DNA from: Nonomuraea pusilla
Lineage (GTDB): Bacteria; Actinomycetota; Actinomycetes; Streptosporangiales; Streptosporangiaceae
Reading direction: 5' to 3'
DNA: 64,000 nt
Assembly: GCF_900109355.1 (NCBI RefSeq)
Contig: NZ_FOBF01000011.1
Coordinates: forward strand, 1-64,000
The translations under genes and the position numbers were made by a program. The notes below the pieces were generated by a model, which did not search any database, had not been told where the DNA came from, and saw only the letters and a list, made by a program, of their open reading frames with translations. Positions 17,004 through 25,538 of the stretch are shown piece after piece (position 1 is the first letter of the stretch; the number at the start of each line of letters is the position of its first letter).

Positions 17004-18152
17004 TCAGGCGGCGCGCGGGCAGGGGGAGGGGGAGTGCAGGGTCGGGCCTCCCGCGGGCCGGTCCCAGCGCGCGGAGCGGGTCTCCTCCAGCAGGACGTCC
17101 ACGACGTCGGACAGCCGTCCGCGCCGGGCGAAGGCCAGCCGCTGCCGGTGCGCCGAGCTGCCGCGCGCCAGCGCCTCCGCCGTCAGGGCGCGGATCAGCT
17201 CCCAGTCGCCGGACGCCTCCAGGTGGGGCCGCAGGTCGTCCAGCAGCCGCCGGATGACGGCGGGGGCCGGGCGCGGCACCCCCTCGACGGGGTCCACCAG
17301 CTCGCCCTCCAGCCCCGACCTGGCCGCCTGCCAGGTGGCGGCCCGCACCGCCGCCAGGTGCACCTCCCTGTCCGGGTCGGCGCGCACCGCCTCCAGCTCC
17401 CTGGCCACCAGCGCCCGGTACAGCCCGGCGATCAGCACGATGTCCTCGACGCGTGGGCAGGAGTCGCAGATGCGCAGCTCCACGGTGGGCGCGTGGGACG
17501 AGGGGCGGATGTCGAAGTAGATCATCCCGGGGTCGGCGATCACGCCGGAGCGGATCAGCCCCTTGATCATCTCCTCGTACTCGGCGGCCGAGCGGAAGCG
17601 CGCCATCGGGCCGGCGGTGGGCCAGCGCTGCCACACCAGGGTGCGGTAGCTGGCGTAGCCGGTGTCGGAGCCGTCCCAGAACGGTGAGCTGGAGCTGAGC
17701 GCGAGCAGCGGGGGCAGCCACGGCCCCAGCCGGTGCGCGACGGCCACGGCCAGGTCGCGGTCGGCCACCTCGGCGTGGACGTGGGTGCCGCAGATGAGCT
17801 GCTCGCGGGTGAGGAGCTGGAAGTCGGTCAGCATCTGCTCGTAGCGGGGGACCGGGTACACCTTCAGCTCGTCCTTGTCGACGAGCTGGGGCGTCCCGGC
17901 CGCCATGATGCCCAGGCCCAGCGCCTCGGCCTGCCTGACGGCGGTGCCGCGCAGGTTGCACAGGTCGCGGGCCAGCTCGTCGAGGGTGAGCCAGGGGTCG
18001 CTGTTCGACTCCAGCATCGACCGCTGCAGCTCATGGGTGAAGCGGCCGCGCGGCAGCGTTTCGAGCAGGAGGTCCGACCGGGGCGCCAGCCGCCGCGTCG
18101 CGGCGTCGACGATGTGGAACTCCTCCTCCACGCCGACACGAATCGCTCCCAT
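17004..18152 (-). CDS. carboxylate-amine ligase, GCS2 (YbdK) family
   Basis: A 382-residue glutamate-cysteine-ligase type 2 family protein with the ATP-grasp-like core starting VGVEEEFHIVD, then ELQRSMLESNS, CGTHVHAEV and FDIRPSSHAPTVELRICDS. These enzymes join a carboxylate to an amine with ATP; YbdK itself makes gamma-glutamylcysteine only weakly. The ATG at 18150-18152 starts next to the conserved motif; an alternative TTG at 18179 adds nine residues. First gene of an operon with the AsnO-like amidotransferase (49 nt apart) and the S9 peptidase, suggesting it builds the small peptide or amide that the next enzyme amidates. Confidence 0.85.
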   Translation of the reverse strand: MGAIRVGVEEEFHIVDAATRRLAPRSDLLLETLPRGRFTHELQRSMLESNSDPWLTLDELARDLCNLRGTAVRQAEALGLGIMAAGTPQLVDKDELKVYPVPRYEQMLTDFQLLTREQLICGTHVHAEVADRDLAVAVAHRLGPWLPPLLALSSSSPFWDGSDTGYASYRTLVWQRWPTAGPMARFRSAAEYEEMIKGLIRSGVIADPGMIYFDIRPSSHAPTVELRICDSCPRVEDIVLIAGLYRALVARELEAVRADPDREVHLAAVRAATWQAARSGLEGELVDPVEGVPRPAPAVIRRLLDDLRPHLEASGDWELIRALTAEALARGSSAHRQRLAFARRGRLSDVVDVLLEETRSARWDRPAGGPTLHSPSPCPRAA

Positions 18153-18180
18153 GGACCCCGGCACACCCACCACTCCCAAC

Positions 18181-18260
18181 TTATGCGTATTTATCCAGAT
18201 TTAGGGCTTATGCCCGAAAACGTATGTTCTGCACCTAATAACGGTTTTGCTCGGACCGTA
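18181..18260 (-). promoter_or_regulatory. AT-rich leader/promoter of the GCS2-AsnO-S9 operon with inverted repeat
   Basis: A conspicuously AT-rich 60-80 nt in GC-rich surroundings, just upstream of the operon. It contains GGGCTTATGCCC (18204-18215), a 4-bp inverted repeat around TTAT. Its core GGCTTATGCC also occurs in the MocR control region at 4282-4291. Clear -35/-10 boxes could not be fixed. Confidence 0.4.
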
Positions 18261-18318
18261 CGGGCGCATGACGACCCCGGCCCGCCGCCCTGTCCGGCGG
18301 GTCGCTCCTCACGTGGCG

Positions 18319-19785
18319 CTAGTCCTCCTCGCGGACCACCCGGACGGTCCTCAGCGAGCCGTCCATCGCGTCGGGGACCACCATCCCGGCGTCCACCCCG
18401 GTCCTCAGGTAACGCAGCACCGCCTCGTCCAGCCGCTCGCCGGGCAGCGCCGCGGGCACGCCCGGCGGGTACGGCGTCAGTAGCTCCGCCGTGACCCGGC
18501 CCGCCGCCTCCTCCCACGGCACCTGCTCCGCCGGGCCGAAGAAGGCGTCGCGCGGCGGCATCGCCTGCTCCAGGCGCAGCTCGGCGGGGCCGGGCACCTC
18601 GACGGCCGCCCGAGGCAGCTCGTGGGCGTGCTCGACCAGGTCGCCCAGCGCCTCCAGCAGCCGGCGCGCCGTCCCCTCGTCGTCGGCGTGACTGAGCTGG
18701 ACGCTGATCCGCCGGTGGTCGGAGACGTGCAGGTTCACCCGGTGGCGCTCGCGCAGCCAGTCGGCCATCGCGTAGCCGGCCCTGTCCAGGGCGCTCACGT
18801 CGATGATCACCTGAAGCGGGTCCATGTCGAAGGCGCGGCCGGGGCCGCAGAAGTCCTCGCGCCCGTGCGCGCGCAGGCCGTCGAGGTCGCCGACGGCGGC
18901 CCTGACCTCGGCGGCGAGGGCCAGCGCCCGGTCGTACAGCTCCTGCCCGTGCTCCACCATCTGGCGGCGCCAGCCGTCCAGCGCCGCGTGGACCAGCACC
19001 GACGGGCTGGTCGTGTCGAGCAGGTCGGCGCGCGCCTTCAGCACTCCCGGATCGACGAAGTCGCTCTTCAGGTGGAACACCGACCCCTGCTCCAGCCCCG
19101 AGCCCATCTTGTGCACCGACGTCACGCAGAGGTCGGCGCCCGCGTCCATCGCCCAGCTCGGCAGGTCGGGGTGGAAGGGCAGGTGCGCGCCCCACGCCTC
19201 GTCCACGATCAGCGGCCTGCCGTGCTCGTGGCAGACGCGCGCGATCGCCGAGAGGTCCGCGCACGTCCCGTACGGCGACGGGCTCGTCACCAGCGCCCCC
19301 TTGGCGTCCGGGTGCTCGCCGAACGCCGCCTCGAACGCCGCCGCCGCGGGCGGGTGGGCCAGGTGCAGGCCGGGGTCCCAGCGCGGCTCCACCCAGACCG
19401 GGCGCACCCCCGACAGGATCAGGCCGGACGCCACCGACTTGTGCACGTCCCGGCCGATGAGCAGCTTCTCGTGCGGCCCCGCGACGGCGAGGATCGCCGC
19501 CTTGACCGACAGGGAGCTGCCGCACGTCGAGAAGAACGTGTGGTCGGCGTCCACCGCGTCGGCCATCAGCTCCTCGGCCCGCCGCAGGACGCCGCGCGAG
19601 CCCCTGCGGTCGTCGAGGCCGGCCGTGGCGAGCACGTCGTTGAGGAAGACGGACTCGCCGAGCACGGCGCTCACGCGCGGGTCCGTCCCGCGCCCCTGCT
19701 TGTGCCCGGGAGGGCCGAAGACGAGCTGGCCGGTGCGGTGGTAGTCCAGCAGCGCGTCGAGCACGGGCGCCTGAGAGTGATCCAT
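18319..19785 (-). CDS. Orn/Lys/Arg decarboxylase (fold-type I, PLP)
   Basis: A 488-residue PLP decarboxylase of the bacterial SpeA2/Orn-Lys-Arg group lacking the N-terminal receiver-like wing domain, like the Bacillus lysine/arginine decarboxylases. Motifs: PGHKQGRG near 26, STCGSSLSVKAAIL, DEAWGAHL, and PLP lysine Lys226 in TSVHKMGSG. The C-terminal domain (about 370-488) has the conserved PYPPGVPAALPGE. It makes cadaverine, agmatine or putrescine; specificity is not predictable. Stand-alone gene, facing away from the downstream large-protein locus. Confidence 0.9.
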   Translation of the reverse strand: MDHSQAPVLDALLDYHRTGQLVFGPPGHKQGRGTDPRVSAVLGESVFLNDVLATAGLDDRRGSRGVLRRAEELMADAVDADHTFFSTCGSSLSVKAAILAVAGPHEKLLIGRDVHKSVASGLILSGVRPVWVEPRWDPGLHLAHPPAAAAFEAAFGEHPDAKGALVTSPSPYGTCADLSAIARVCHEHGRPLIVDEAWGAHLPFHPDLPSWAMDAGADLCVTSVHKMGSGLEQGSVFHLKSDFVDPGVLKARADLLDTTSPSVLVHAALDGWRRQMVEHGQELYDRALALAAEVRAAVGDLDGLRAHGREDFCGPGRAFDMDPLQVIIDVSALDRAGYAMADWLRERHRVNLHVSDHRRISVQLSHADDEGTARRLLEALGDLVEHAHELPRAAVEVPGPAELRLEQAMPPRDAFFGPAEQVPWEEAAGRVTAELLTPYPPGVPAALPGERLDEAVLRYLRTGVDAGMVVPDAMDGSLRTVRVVREED

Positions 19786-19870
19786 GCCCTACGCTTCCCG
19801 CCCCGTTTGACGGGAAACGCCAGTGTTGCGGTAGGTTCTCCTGTCAACCAGCGAGACGGGAGCGCGCCCT

Positions 19871-20164
19871 GTGGAGAACGGCTACACGGCCGGCTGGCCG
19901 GGGATCATGCGCGGCGCCGGCGCCTACGACGACGAGGCCACGCACGCCAGGGAGGTGCTGCGCCGCGTGACCGAGGCGTTCGCCAGGGCGGGCAGGCCCA
20001 TGGGGCACGACCACTACGGCGCCGAGCTGGAGAAGAGTTTCCCCCAGCTCAAGGCCGACGTCATCGACGCCTTCCACGCCCACATCGCCGACCTCGACCG
20101 TACGCGCGACGGGCTGCGCGTCACCGCGGCCGGCTACCGGGCGGCGGACGCGCCGGAAGCCTGA
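19871..20164 (+). CDS. small helical WXG100-like protein
   Basis: A 97-residue protein starting at GTG 19871, with two predicted helices around a GRPMGHDHYGAELEKSFP turn, length and pattern like the WXG100/ESX substrates that pair with the N terminus of large secreted effectors. No strict WXG motif is present (it has GWPG near the N terminus), so assignment is by size, helix pattern and context. It ends about 9 nt before the large protein's start. Probable chaperone-like or co-secreted partner; moderately sure. Confidence 0.6.
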   Translation: MENGYTAGWPGIMRGAGAYDDEATHAREVLRRVTEAFARAGRPMGHDHYGAELEKSFPQLKADVIDAFHAHIADLDRTRDGLRVTAAGYRAADAPEA

Positions 20165-20172
20165 CCGCCGCG

Positions 20173-23100
20173 GTGTGGCTGGACGGCGTGCCCATCCCGT
20201 CCTGGGCGCGCCCCTGGGTCGGCTGGGTGGTCGGCATGGACTGGCCGCAGGCGCGCGAGGCCGACCTGTTCGCGCTCGCCGACGAACTGGTCGCCGCCGC
20301 GCGTGACATGGCGCGGGGCGCGCACGGCGGGCGGCTCCCCGGGGAGCCCGACCCTGCCGTCTGGGACGGCGAGGCGCTGCGCGCGTTCGCCGCGTACGTG
20401 AACGACCGGATCGGCGGCGGGCGGGCCGACGTGGTCGCCCGCCTCGTGCGGCTGGCCGTCGCGCTGAACGACCTCGGCGTCCAGGTGCAGTACACCAAGC
20501 GGATGATCAAGCTCTCCGTGCTGCTGCTGGTCGTCCAGATCGGCTGGCTGCTGTGGGCGCTGCTCACGCCGGGCACCTCGGGAGTGGCGTTCAGCGCCAT
20601 GGTGCTGCGGGCCCGCGCCGCCAGGATGACCGTCAGGCAGCTCGGCAAGCGGCTGCTGTTCAACATCGCCCTGTTCGGGGCGCTCATGGGCGGCATGGAC
20701 CTGTACCTCCAGGCGAGCCAGCGCCGCAGGGACGGCATCGACGTCGGGCAGCTCCTCGGCTCCGTCGGCACCGGCATGCTGACCGGGGCGCTGCTCACCG
20801 GCGTGACCTGGCTGCGCCCGCCCCGGTCGCTCCTCGGGCTGATGGGGGAGTCCGCCCTGGCCGGGGGCGCCGCCACGCTCGTCACGCAGGTCGCCTCGGG
20901 GCAGCCGCTCGACTGGGAGGCGGTGCTGAAGGGCGCGACGGCGGGCGGCATCGGCATGGCCGACGCGCACTGGGCGAGCTGGGGCGGCGCCCCGGCCCAC
21001 CACGCCTCCTCGGGCCCCGGCGGCGCGCCCGGCCACGGCGCCCCCTCCGGCCCCGACGGCGCGCCGTCCGGTGCGTCGTCCGGTGCCTCGCCCGGCCCTG
21101 ACGCCACCAGGCTCGCGCGGGCGCTGCCCTCGCTCGACGACCTGCCGCCCGAACCGTCCGGGCACCTCGACGCCCTCCTCAACCGCGACGGCGGCGGCAC
21201 CGGCGCCGTGGGGGAGCCGGTCAGGCTGCCGCTGCCCGCCGGACGCGAGACCGTCAGGGCCGAGCTGATCGACGGCCGGCACGGCGCCGAGGTGGAGAAG
21301 GAGTTCTCCGGCGCCGAGCGGCGCGACAGGGAGCACTTCGGCTCCAAGCTCGGCAGGGCGCTCGGCGCGGACGTCGCCCCCACAAGGATCACCGGCGACC
21401 GCACCGTACGGGTCGGCTGGGTCGGCGGCGAGGAGCCCGTGATCGTGCGCCGCCCCGGCGGCGCCTGGGAGGTCCCGGGCCACGACACCACCCGGCACGG
21501 CGTCCTCATGGGCGCGCTCGACACCGTCACCTCCAACCACGACCGGCTCGGGAACGGGCCGGGCGGCAGCGGCCTGCGGGTCGAGCACGGCGTGCTGCGC
21601 GGGTTCGACCACGACAAGGTCCTCGAACACGTCCTGCCCGACACGGCGAACCCGATGGTGCGGCACTTCTTCCGCGAGACCGAGCCCGGCGGCCTGCCCC
21701 GTTTCGTGGACAACCCGCTGCACCCGCGCGACATCGAGGTGCTGCGGCCCCGTGTGGAGACGGTCCTGCAGGAGATGCGGGCCGCCGGGCGGGGCGACTG
21801 GGCCGCCAACGCCGCCTACCTCTTCGGCAAGATCGCCGAGCACGCGAGCGGCCCGGTGCCGATCCTCGACGCGCCGCCCGGCGTCCCGCTGGCCTTCTCC
21901 GACGCGCCCACGGCCTTCACCGGCCTCGGCGACCGCGCCACCGTGCCCGCCGCCCCGTCACCCGACCCGGGGATCCCCGGCGGCGCCCCGCACGAACCCA
22001 CCGGTACCCCCAGCGGGGTCCGGGCGCGCCCGCCCGACCCCGACCCCGACACGAGGACGCCGCACCGCCTCGTGTACCCGGAGCGGGAGCTGGCCGTGCT
22101 GCGCGACGGCCGCGCCTACGCGGTGGACCCCGGCTCGGCGCTCCAGGCCAGGCAGTGGGCCCACCTGCGCGCCGACGCCCCCGTACGCGTCCTCGACCGC
22201 CGCACCGGAGTCCCCGAGGTGGACGGCGCCGCGCACGTCGAGGTCCGCCGCTTCCGCCTCGACGCCGGGGACGTGACCGAGCTGAGCGTCCGCGTCCGCC
22301 ACGTCACCGCCCCCGGCCTGGACGAGGGCGCGCTCGCCCTGCTGAAGCGCCGCGCCGCCGAGGCCGCCGACCTGTTCTTCAACCACCGGCACCGCCTCTC
22401 CGACGGCAGCCAGCTCCACGTCAGGCTCACCTTCGAGGAGGTGGCGAACGCCGCCCCCGGGGCCGACGGCGTGGTCACGTTCGCGCCGGGTCACGGCAGG
22501 TCGGACGCCCTGACCTGGCACGCGGCGGAGGCGCCGGACACGCTCGCCCACGAGATCTCCCACCTGCTGGCCCTGCCCGACGAGTACCGGCACCCGGGCG
22601 AGCCCGGCAGGAGGACCCCGACCTCCGCGGCCGTGCCCGGCGACCCCGGTCTCATGGGCGACGCGCTGCGGCACCAGTGGTGGGCGTCGGGGGAGCTCAT
22701 GGCCGACCGCGCGGGCCGGCCGGTCGTCCAGCTCTCCGGGCTGCGCGACCGCCACCTCGCCGCCCTCGAACACCTGGTGCGGCTGGACGACCCCCTCCCG
22801 GCCGCGCGCGGCGAGGCCGCGCCCCGGGGCGGGTTCGCCGAACGCACCCGGGGCGCCGAGCGTCTCGTGCTGCCCGCCGAGCTGCGGGACCTCGACCGCC
22901 GCTTCCCCGCCGCGCCAGGGACCGACCCCGTCGGGCACGCCAGGCGGCTGGAGCGCGTCCACCACCTGTTCGGCGGCGAGGACGTCACCTCCGCGCACCT
23001 CGCCTACACCGACGCGCTCACCGACGCCGCCGCCCTGCTCTACGGCAAGGACGTCACCGTGCTCGGCCCCCGCGACTTCCTCCGCTTCCACCGCCTGGCC

Positions 23101-25479
23101 ACCCTCCTGGGCGGCACGCCCGACCACGGGATGCCGTACGGGTTCCTGATCAGGGGCATGCTCGGCGACGCCCTGGGCGGGCGCGAGCACGTGACTGCGC
23201 GCACCGTCGAGGGCCTGGCCAGGCTGGCCGAGTGGTTCACCGCCGACGGCGGCAGGACGCTGCCCCGCGACAACGGCGCCGGGGTGCTGCGGCGGGCCGC
23301 GGGCGAGCTCCTCGGGGAGCCGCCCGGCGCGGAGACCGCCCGCAGGGCCGCCGTCTCCTTCGCGTACGCGGGCGAGCACTCCTACGCCCTCGCCGCCGGG
23401 ACCGCCGACCTGCGGGCCCTCACCGACGGCCTGCGGAGGCTGCGGGCGTCGGGCGGCGAGGTGAGCGGACCCGACCTCGCCCACCTCGCGGACCTCGCCC
23501 ATCCGCCCGGCCCCGCCGTCCCCCGCGCCTCCCCTGACGGCCCCGGCCGGGGCCCGCTGGCGCCCGACCCCGTCACCCGGGCCGCGCTGCGCGAGGGGCA
23601 GAACCACGCGTACGCGCTCGACCCGCGCCACGCCGTCCGCGCCGAGGCGTGGGAGCAGGCCAGGGCGGACACCGTCCCCGAGCAGGTCGAGGGCGGCCTG
23701 CCCGGGGCCGCCGACGTCGAGCTGCGCAGGATGTGGGCGCGCGGCCCCGACGGCACGCTGCGGCCGGTCAGCGAGTTCACGGTGACCGTCCGCTACCAGG
23801 CGCAGGCAGGGATGACGCCGGACGAGCTCGCCGCGCTCAGGTCCGACGTGCGCGACGCCGTCGACCTCCACTTCAACCACCAGCACACGCTGCCCCTGGA
23901 CGGCTCCCAGCTGCACGTACGGGTCGAGTTCGAGCCCGCCCCGCCGGGGACGCGGCCCGAGCAGCGCATCGGCCTCAGACGCGCGGACCGGACGCAGCAG
24001 TCGGGCACCATGTCGTTCTCCTCCACGTCGCCGCTGGTCACCCACGCGCAGCGGGTGGGGCACATGCTGGGGCTCGACAACGAGTACCGCGTCCACGGCG
24101 ACGGCAGCAGGCGGCCCGCCACCGACGACGCCCCCCGCGACGCCAGCCTCATGGGGGCCAACCGCCGCGACCTCGCCTACCCCCACGCCCACAGCCACGC
24201 GCTGCGCGGCGCGGACGGGCGCCCGCTGCCCGCCCTCGCGGGGCTGCGCGACCGGCACCTCGTCACGCTCGGCGGCCACCTGCTGCGCGGCTTCCCGTCG
24301 GCCGTCGAGGTGCCGCTGCACCGGCTCGGCCGCCCCGAGCCGCTCGAACCCTCCGCCTGGCAGGGCCCGGCGCCGGTGGAGCGCAAGGGCCTGCCCAAGC
24401 ACGTGCGGACACTGCTCGACACCGGGCGCTTCCCGCAGGGGGACCGGCCGCTGGCCGACCACGTCCAGCGGCTCGACAGGGCGGCCACCCTCTTCCTGCT
24501 CAGCGGCCCCGGAGGCGGCCTGCGCCTGCCCGACCTGATGCCACGCCACCTCGACTACGTGGACGCCCTGACCGAGACCGGACGGCAGGCGTTCGGCGCG
24601 GGGCCCCAGCACCCGTACACGACGCCGGAGCTCACCCGGCTGCACGCGCTGGTGTGGCAGCTCGGCGGCGGGCCGGAGAGCCGCGCGCCCGACGCGGCGT
24701 GGCTGCACGGGAGCGTCAACGCCCTGCTCGGGCGCCCGCCCGAGCACGTCGTGACCGCGGCCGAGGTGCGTTACCTCGGCTGGGTCGCCGCGGGCGGGGA
24801 GCCCCCCGGGCAGCAGGCCAGGCGCGGCGTCCTGCCGGAGCTCCTCGTCAGGGCCCTCGACGGGTACGAGCACCGGCGGGCGAACCCCCTCCCGCCCGTC
24901 CACGGCAGCCGTGCCCGCTCGCAGACGCCCGACCCGCCGCTGACCGTCCGCGCCGCCGTGGGCGAGGCCACGCCCGCGGAGCGGGCCGCGGCGCCGTGGG
25001 GCGACCGGGCCGAGGCGGTCGCCGCGGCGTCACCCCGCGACGGGGAGTCGTCGCCGCTGGGCGCCCTCAGGGGCGAGGCGCGGGAGCCGGCGGTACGCGC
25101 CTGGCTGGAGCGCGTCACCGCCTTCACCGACCCGGTCACCGGGGTGCGCGGACGGCTCGACGACCTCCGCCTGACCTCCGGACGGGCCGAGTTCACCGTC
25201 GCGCTGACCCCCGCGTACGGCGGCCCGCCCGCGTACGTGCGGCACACGCTGGAGCTCGGCCCGGGCGGCCGCGCCGTCGCCACGCACGGCGCGCCGGAGT
25301 TCTCCGCCCCGGAACGGCTCGCTCCCATCGAACGCCAGGCCGTGGAGCTGGCCTGGCGGCTGCGCCTGGAGCAGGTGGAGAACCTGCTCGTCGCCGCGGG
25401 CGCCACGGAACTGAACGCCCGCCCCCTGACCCCGCCCCGCGCCGCCGCGCCGGGCGCGCGGGCCGGGGAGGGCGGGTGA
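20173..25479 (+). CDS. giant T7SS-type polymorphic-toxin-like protein with kinase-like domain and two metallopeptidase modules
   Basis: 1768 residues from GTG 20173 (start uncertain). The N-terminal helical WXG-like region (1-110) includes GMDWPQAREADLFALAD. Hydrophobic segments at about 112-210 and an Ala/Gly/Pro linker follow. Residues 350-570 resemble a PI3/4K-like kinase: DRLGN at 457-461 and FDHD at 478-481. Module 1 (about 632-1110) has zinc motif HEISH at 793-797 with Glu804 in LPDEYR. Module 2 (about 1130-1576) is a second copy offset by exactly 500 residues, where HE has become Gln1293-Arg1294. The C-terminal 190 residues are unassigned. The layout suggests an exported effector; no secretion genes are in the window. 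Confidence 0.75.
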   Translation: MWLDGVPIPSWARPWVGWVVGMDWPQAREADLFALADELVAAARDMARGAHGGRLPGEPDPAVWDGEALRAFAAYVNDRIGGGRADVVARLVRLAVALNDLGVQVQYTKRMIKLSVLLLVVQIGWLLWALLTPGTSGVAFSAMVLRARAARMTVRQLGKRLLFNIALFGALMGGMDLYLQASQRRRDGIDVGQLLGSVGTGMLTGALLTGVTWLRPPRSLLGLMGESALAGGAATLVTQVASGQPLDWEAVLKGATAGGIGMADAHWASWGGAPAHHASSGPGGAPGHGAPSGPDGAPSGASSGASPGPDATRLARALPSLDDLPPEPSGHLDALLNRDGGGTGAVGEPVRLPLPAGRETVRAELIDGRHGAEVEKEFSGAERRDREHFGSKLGRALGADVAPTRITGDRTVRVGWVGGEEPVIVRRPGGAWEVPGHDTTRHGVLMGALDTVTSNHDRLGNGPGGSGLRVEHGVLRGFDHDKVLEHVLPDTANPMVRHFFRETEPGGLPRFVDNPLHPRDIEVLRPRVETVLQEMRAAGRGDWAANAAYLFGKIAEHASGPVPILDAPPGVPLAFSDAPTAFTGLGDRATVPAAPSPDPGIPGGAPHEPTGTPSGVRARPPDPDPDTRTPHRLVYPERELAVLRDGRAYAVDPGSALQARQWAHLRADAPVRVLDRRTGVPEVDGAAHVEVRRFRLDAGDVTELSVRVRHVTAPGLDEGALALLKRRAAEAADLFFNHRHRLSDGSQLHVRLTFEEVANAAPGADGVVTFAPGHGRSDALTWHAAEAPDTLAHEISHLLALPDEYRHPGEPGRRTPTSAAVPGDPGLMGDALRHQWWASGELMADRAGRPVVQLSGLRDRHLAALEHLVRLDDPLPAARGEAAPRGGFAERTRGAERLVLPAELRDLDRRFPAAPGTDPVGHARRLERVHHLFGGEDVTSAHLAYTDALTDAAALLYGKDVTVLGPRDFLRFHRLATLLGGTPDHGMPYGFLIRGMLGDALGGREHVTARTVEGLARLAEWFTADGGRTLPRDNGAGVLRRAAGELLGEPPGAETARRAAVSFAYAGEHSYALAAGTADLRALTDGLRRLRASGGEVSGPDLAHLADLAHPPGPAVPRASPDGPGRGPLAPDPVTRAALREGQNHAYALDPRHAVRAEAWEQARADTVPEQVEGGLPGAADVELRRMWARGPDGTLRPVSEFTVTVRYQAQAGMTPDELAALRSDVRDAVDLHFNHQHTLPLDGSQLHVRVEFEPAPPGTRPEQRIGLRRADRTQQSGTMSFSSTSPLVTHAQRVGHMLGLDNEYRVHGDGSRRPATDDAPRDASLMGANRRDLAYPHAHSHALRGADGRPLPALAGLRDRHLVTLGGHLLRGFPSAVEVPLHRLGRPEPLEPSAWQGPAPVERKGLPKHVRTLLDTGRFPQGDRPLADHVQRLDRAATLFLLSGPGGGLRLPDLMPRHLDYVDALTETGRQAFGAGPQHPYTTPELTRLHALVWQLGGGPESRAPDAAWLHGSVNALLGRPPEHVVTAAEVRYLGWVAAGGEPPGQQARRGVLPELLVRALDGYEHRRANPLPPVHGSRARSQTPDPPLTVRAAVGEATPAERAAAPWGDRAEAVAAASPRDGESSPLGALRGEAREPAVRAWLERVTAFTDPVTGVRGRLDDLRLTSGRAEFTVALTPAYGGPPAYVRHTLELGPGGRAVATHGAPEFSAPERLAPIERQAVELAWRLRLEQVENLLVAAGATELNARPLTPPRAAAPGARAGEGG

Positions 25480-25538
25480 GGCGTGCTCGCGCGGGTCGCC
25501 GGGCGGGGAGGGCGGGTGAGGCGTGCTCGCGCGGGTCG
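25465..25538. repeat. tandem 34-nt repeat with 40-nt period at the 3' gene junction
   Basis: Positions 25465-25498 and 25505-25538 are identical (34 nt). The first copy contains the stop codon of the large protein. The second abuts the stop of the convergent WD40 gene at 25539. A simple duplication of the junction. Confidence 0.85.

Noticed and set aside
18622..20172. Very long plus-strand frame extending the large protein upstream through the decarboxylase gene
   Set aside because: It is antisense to a clear decarboxylase and crosses the small helical gene. The coherent protein begins near 20173.
21958..24903. A 981-codon minus-strand frame opposite the large protein
   Set aside because: Low-complexity Gly/Val/Arg composition, no family and no ribosome site. 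It is a GC-bias shadow.
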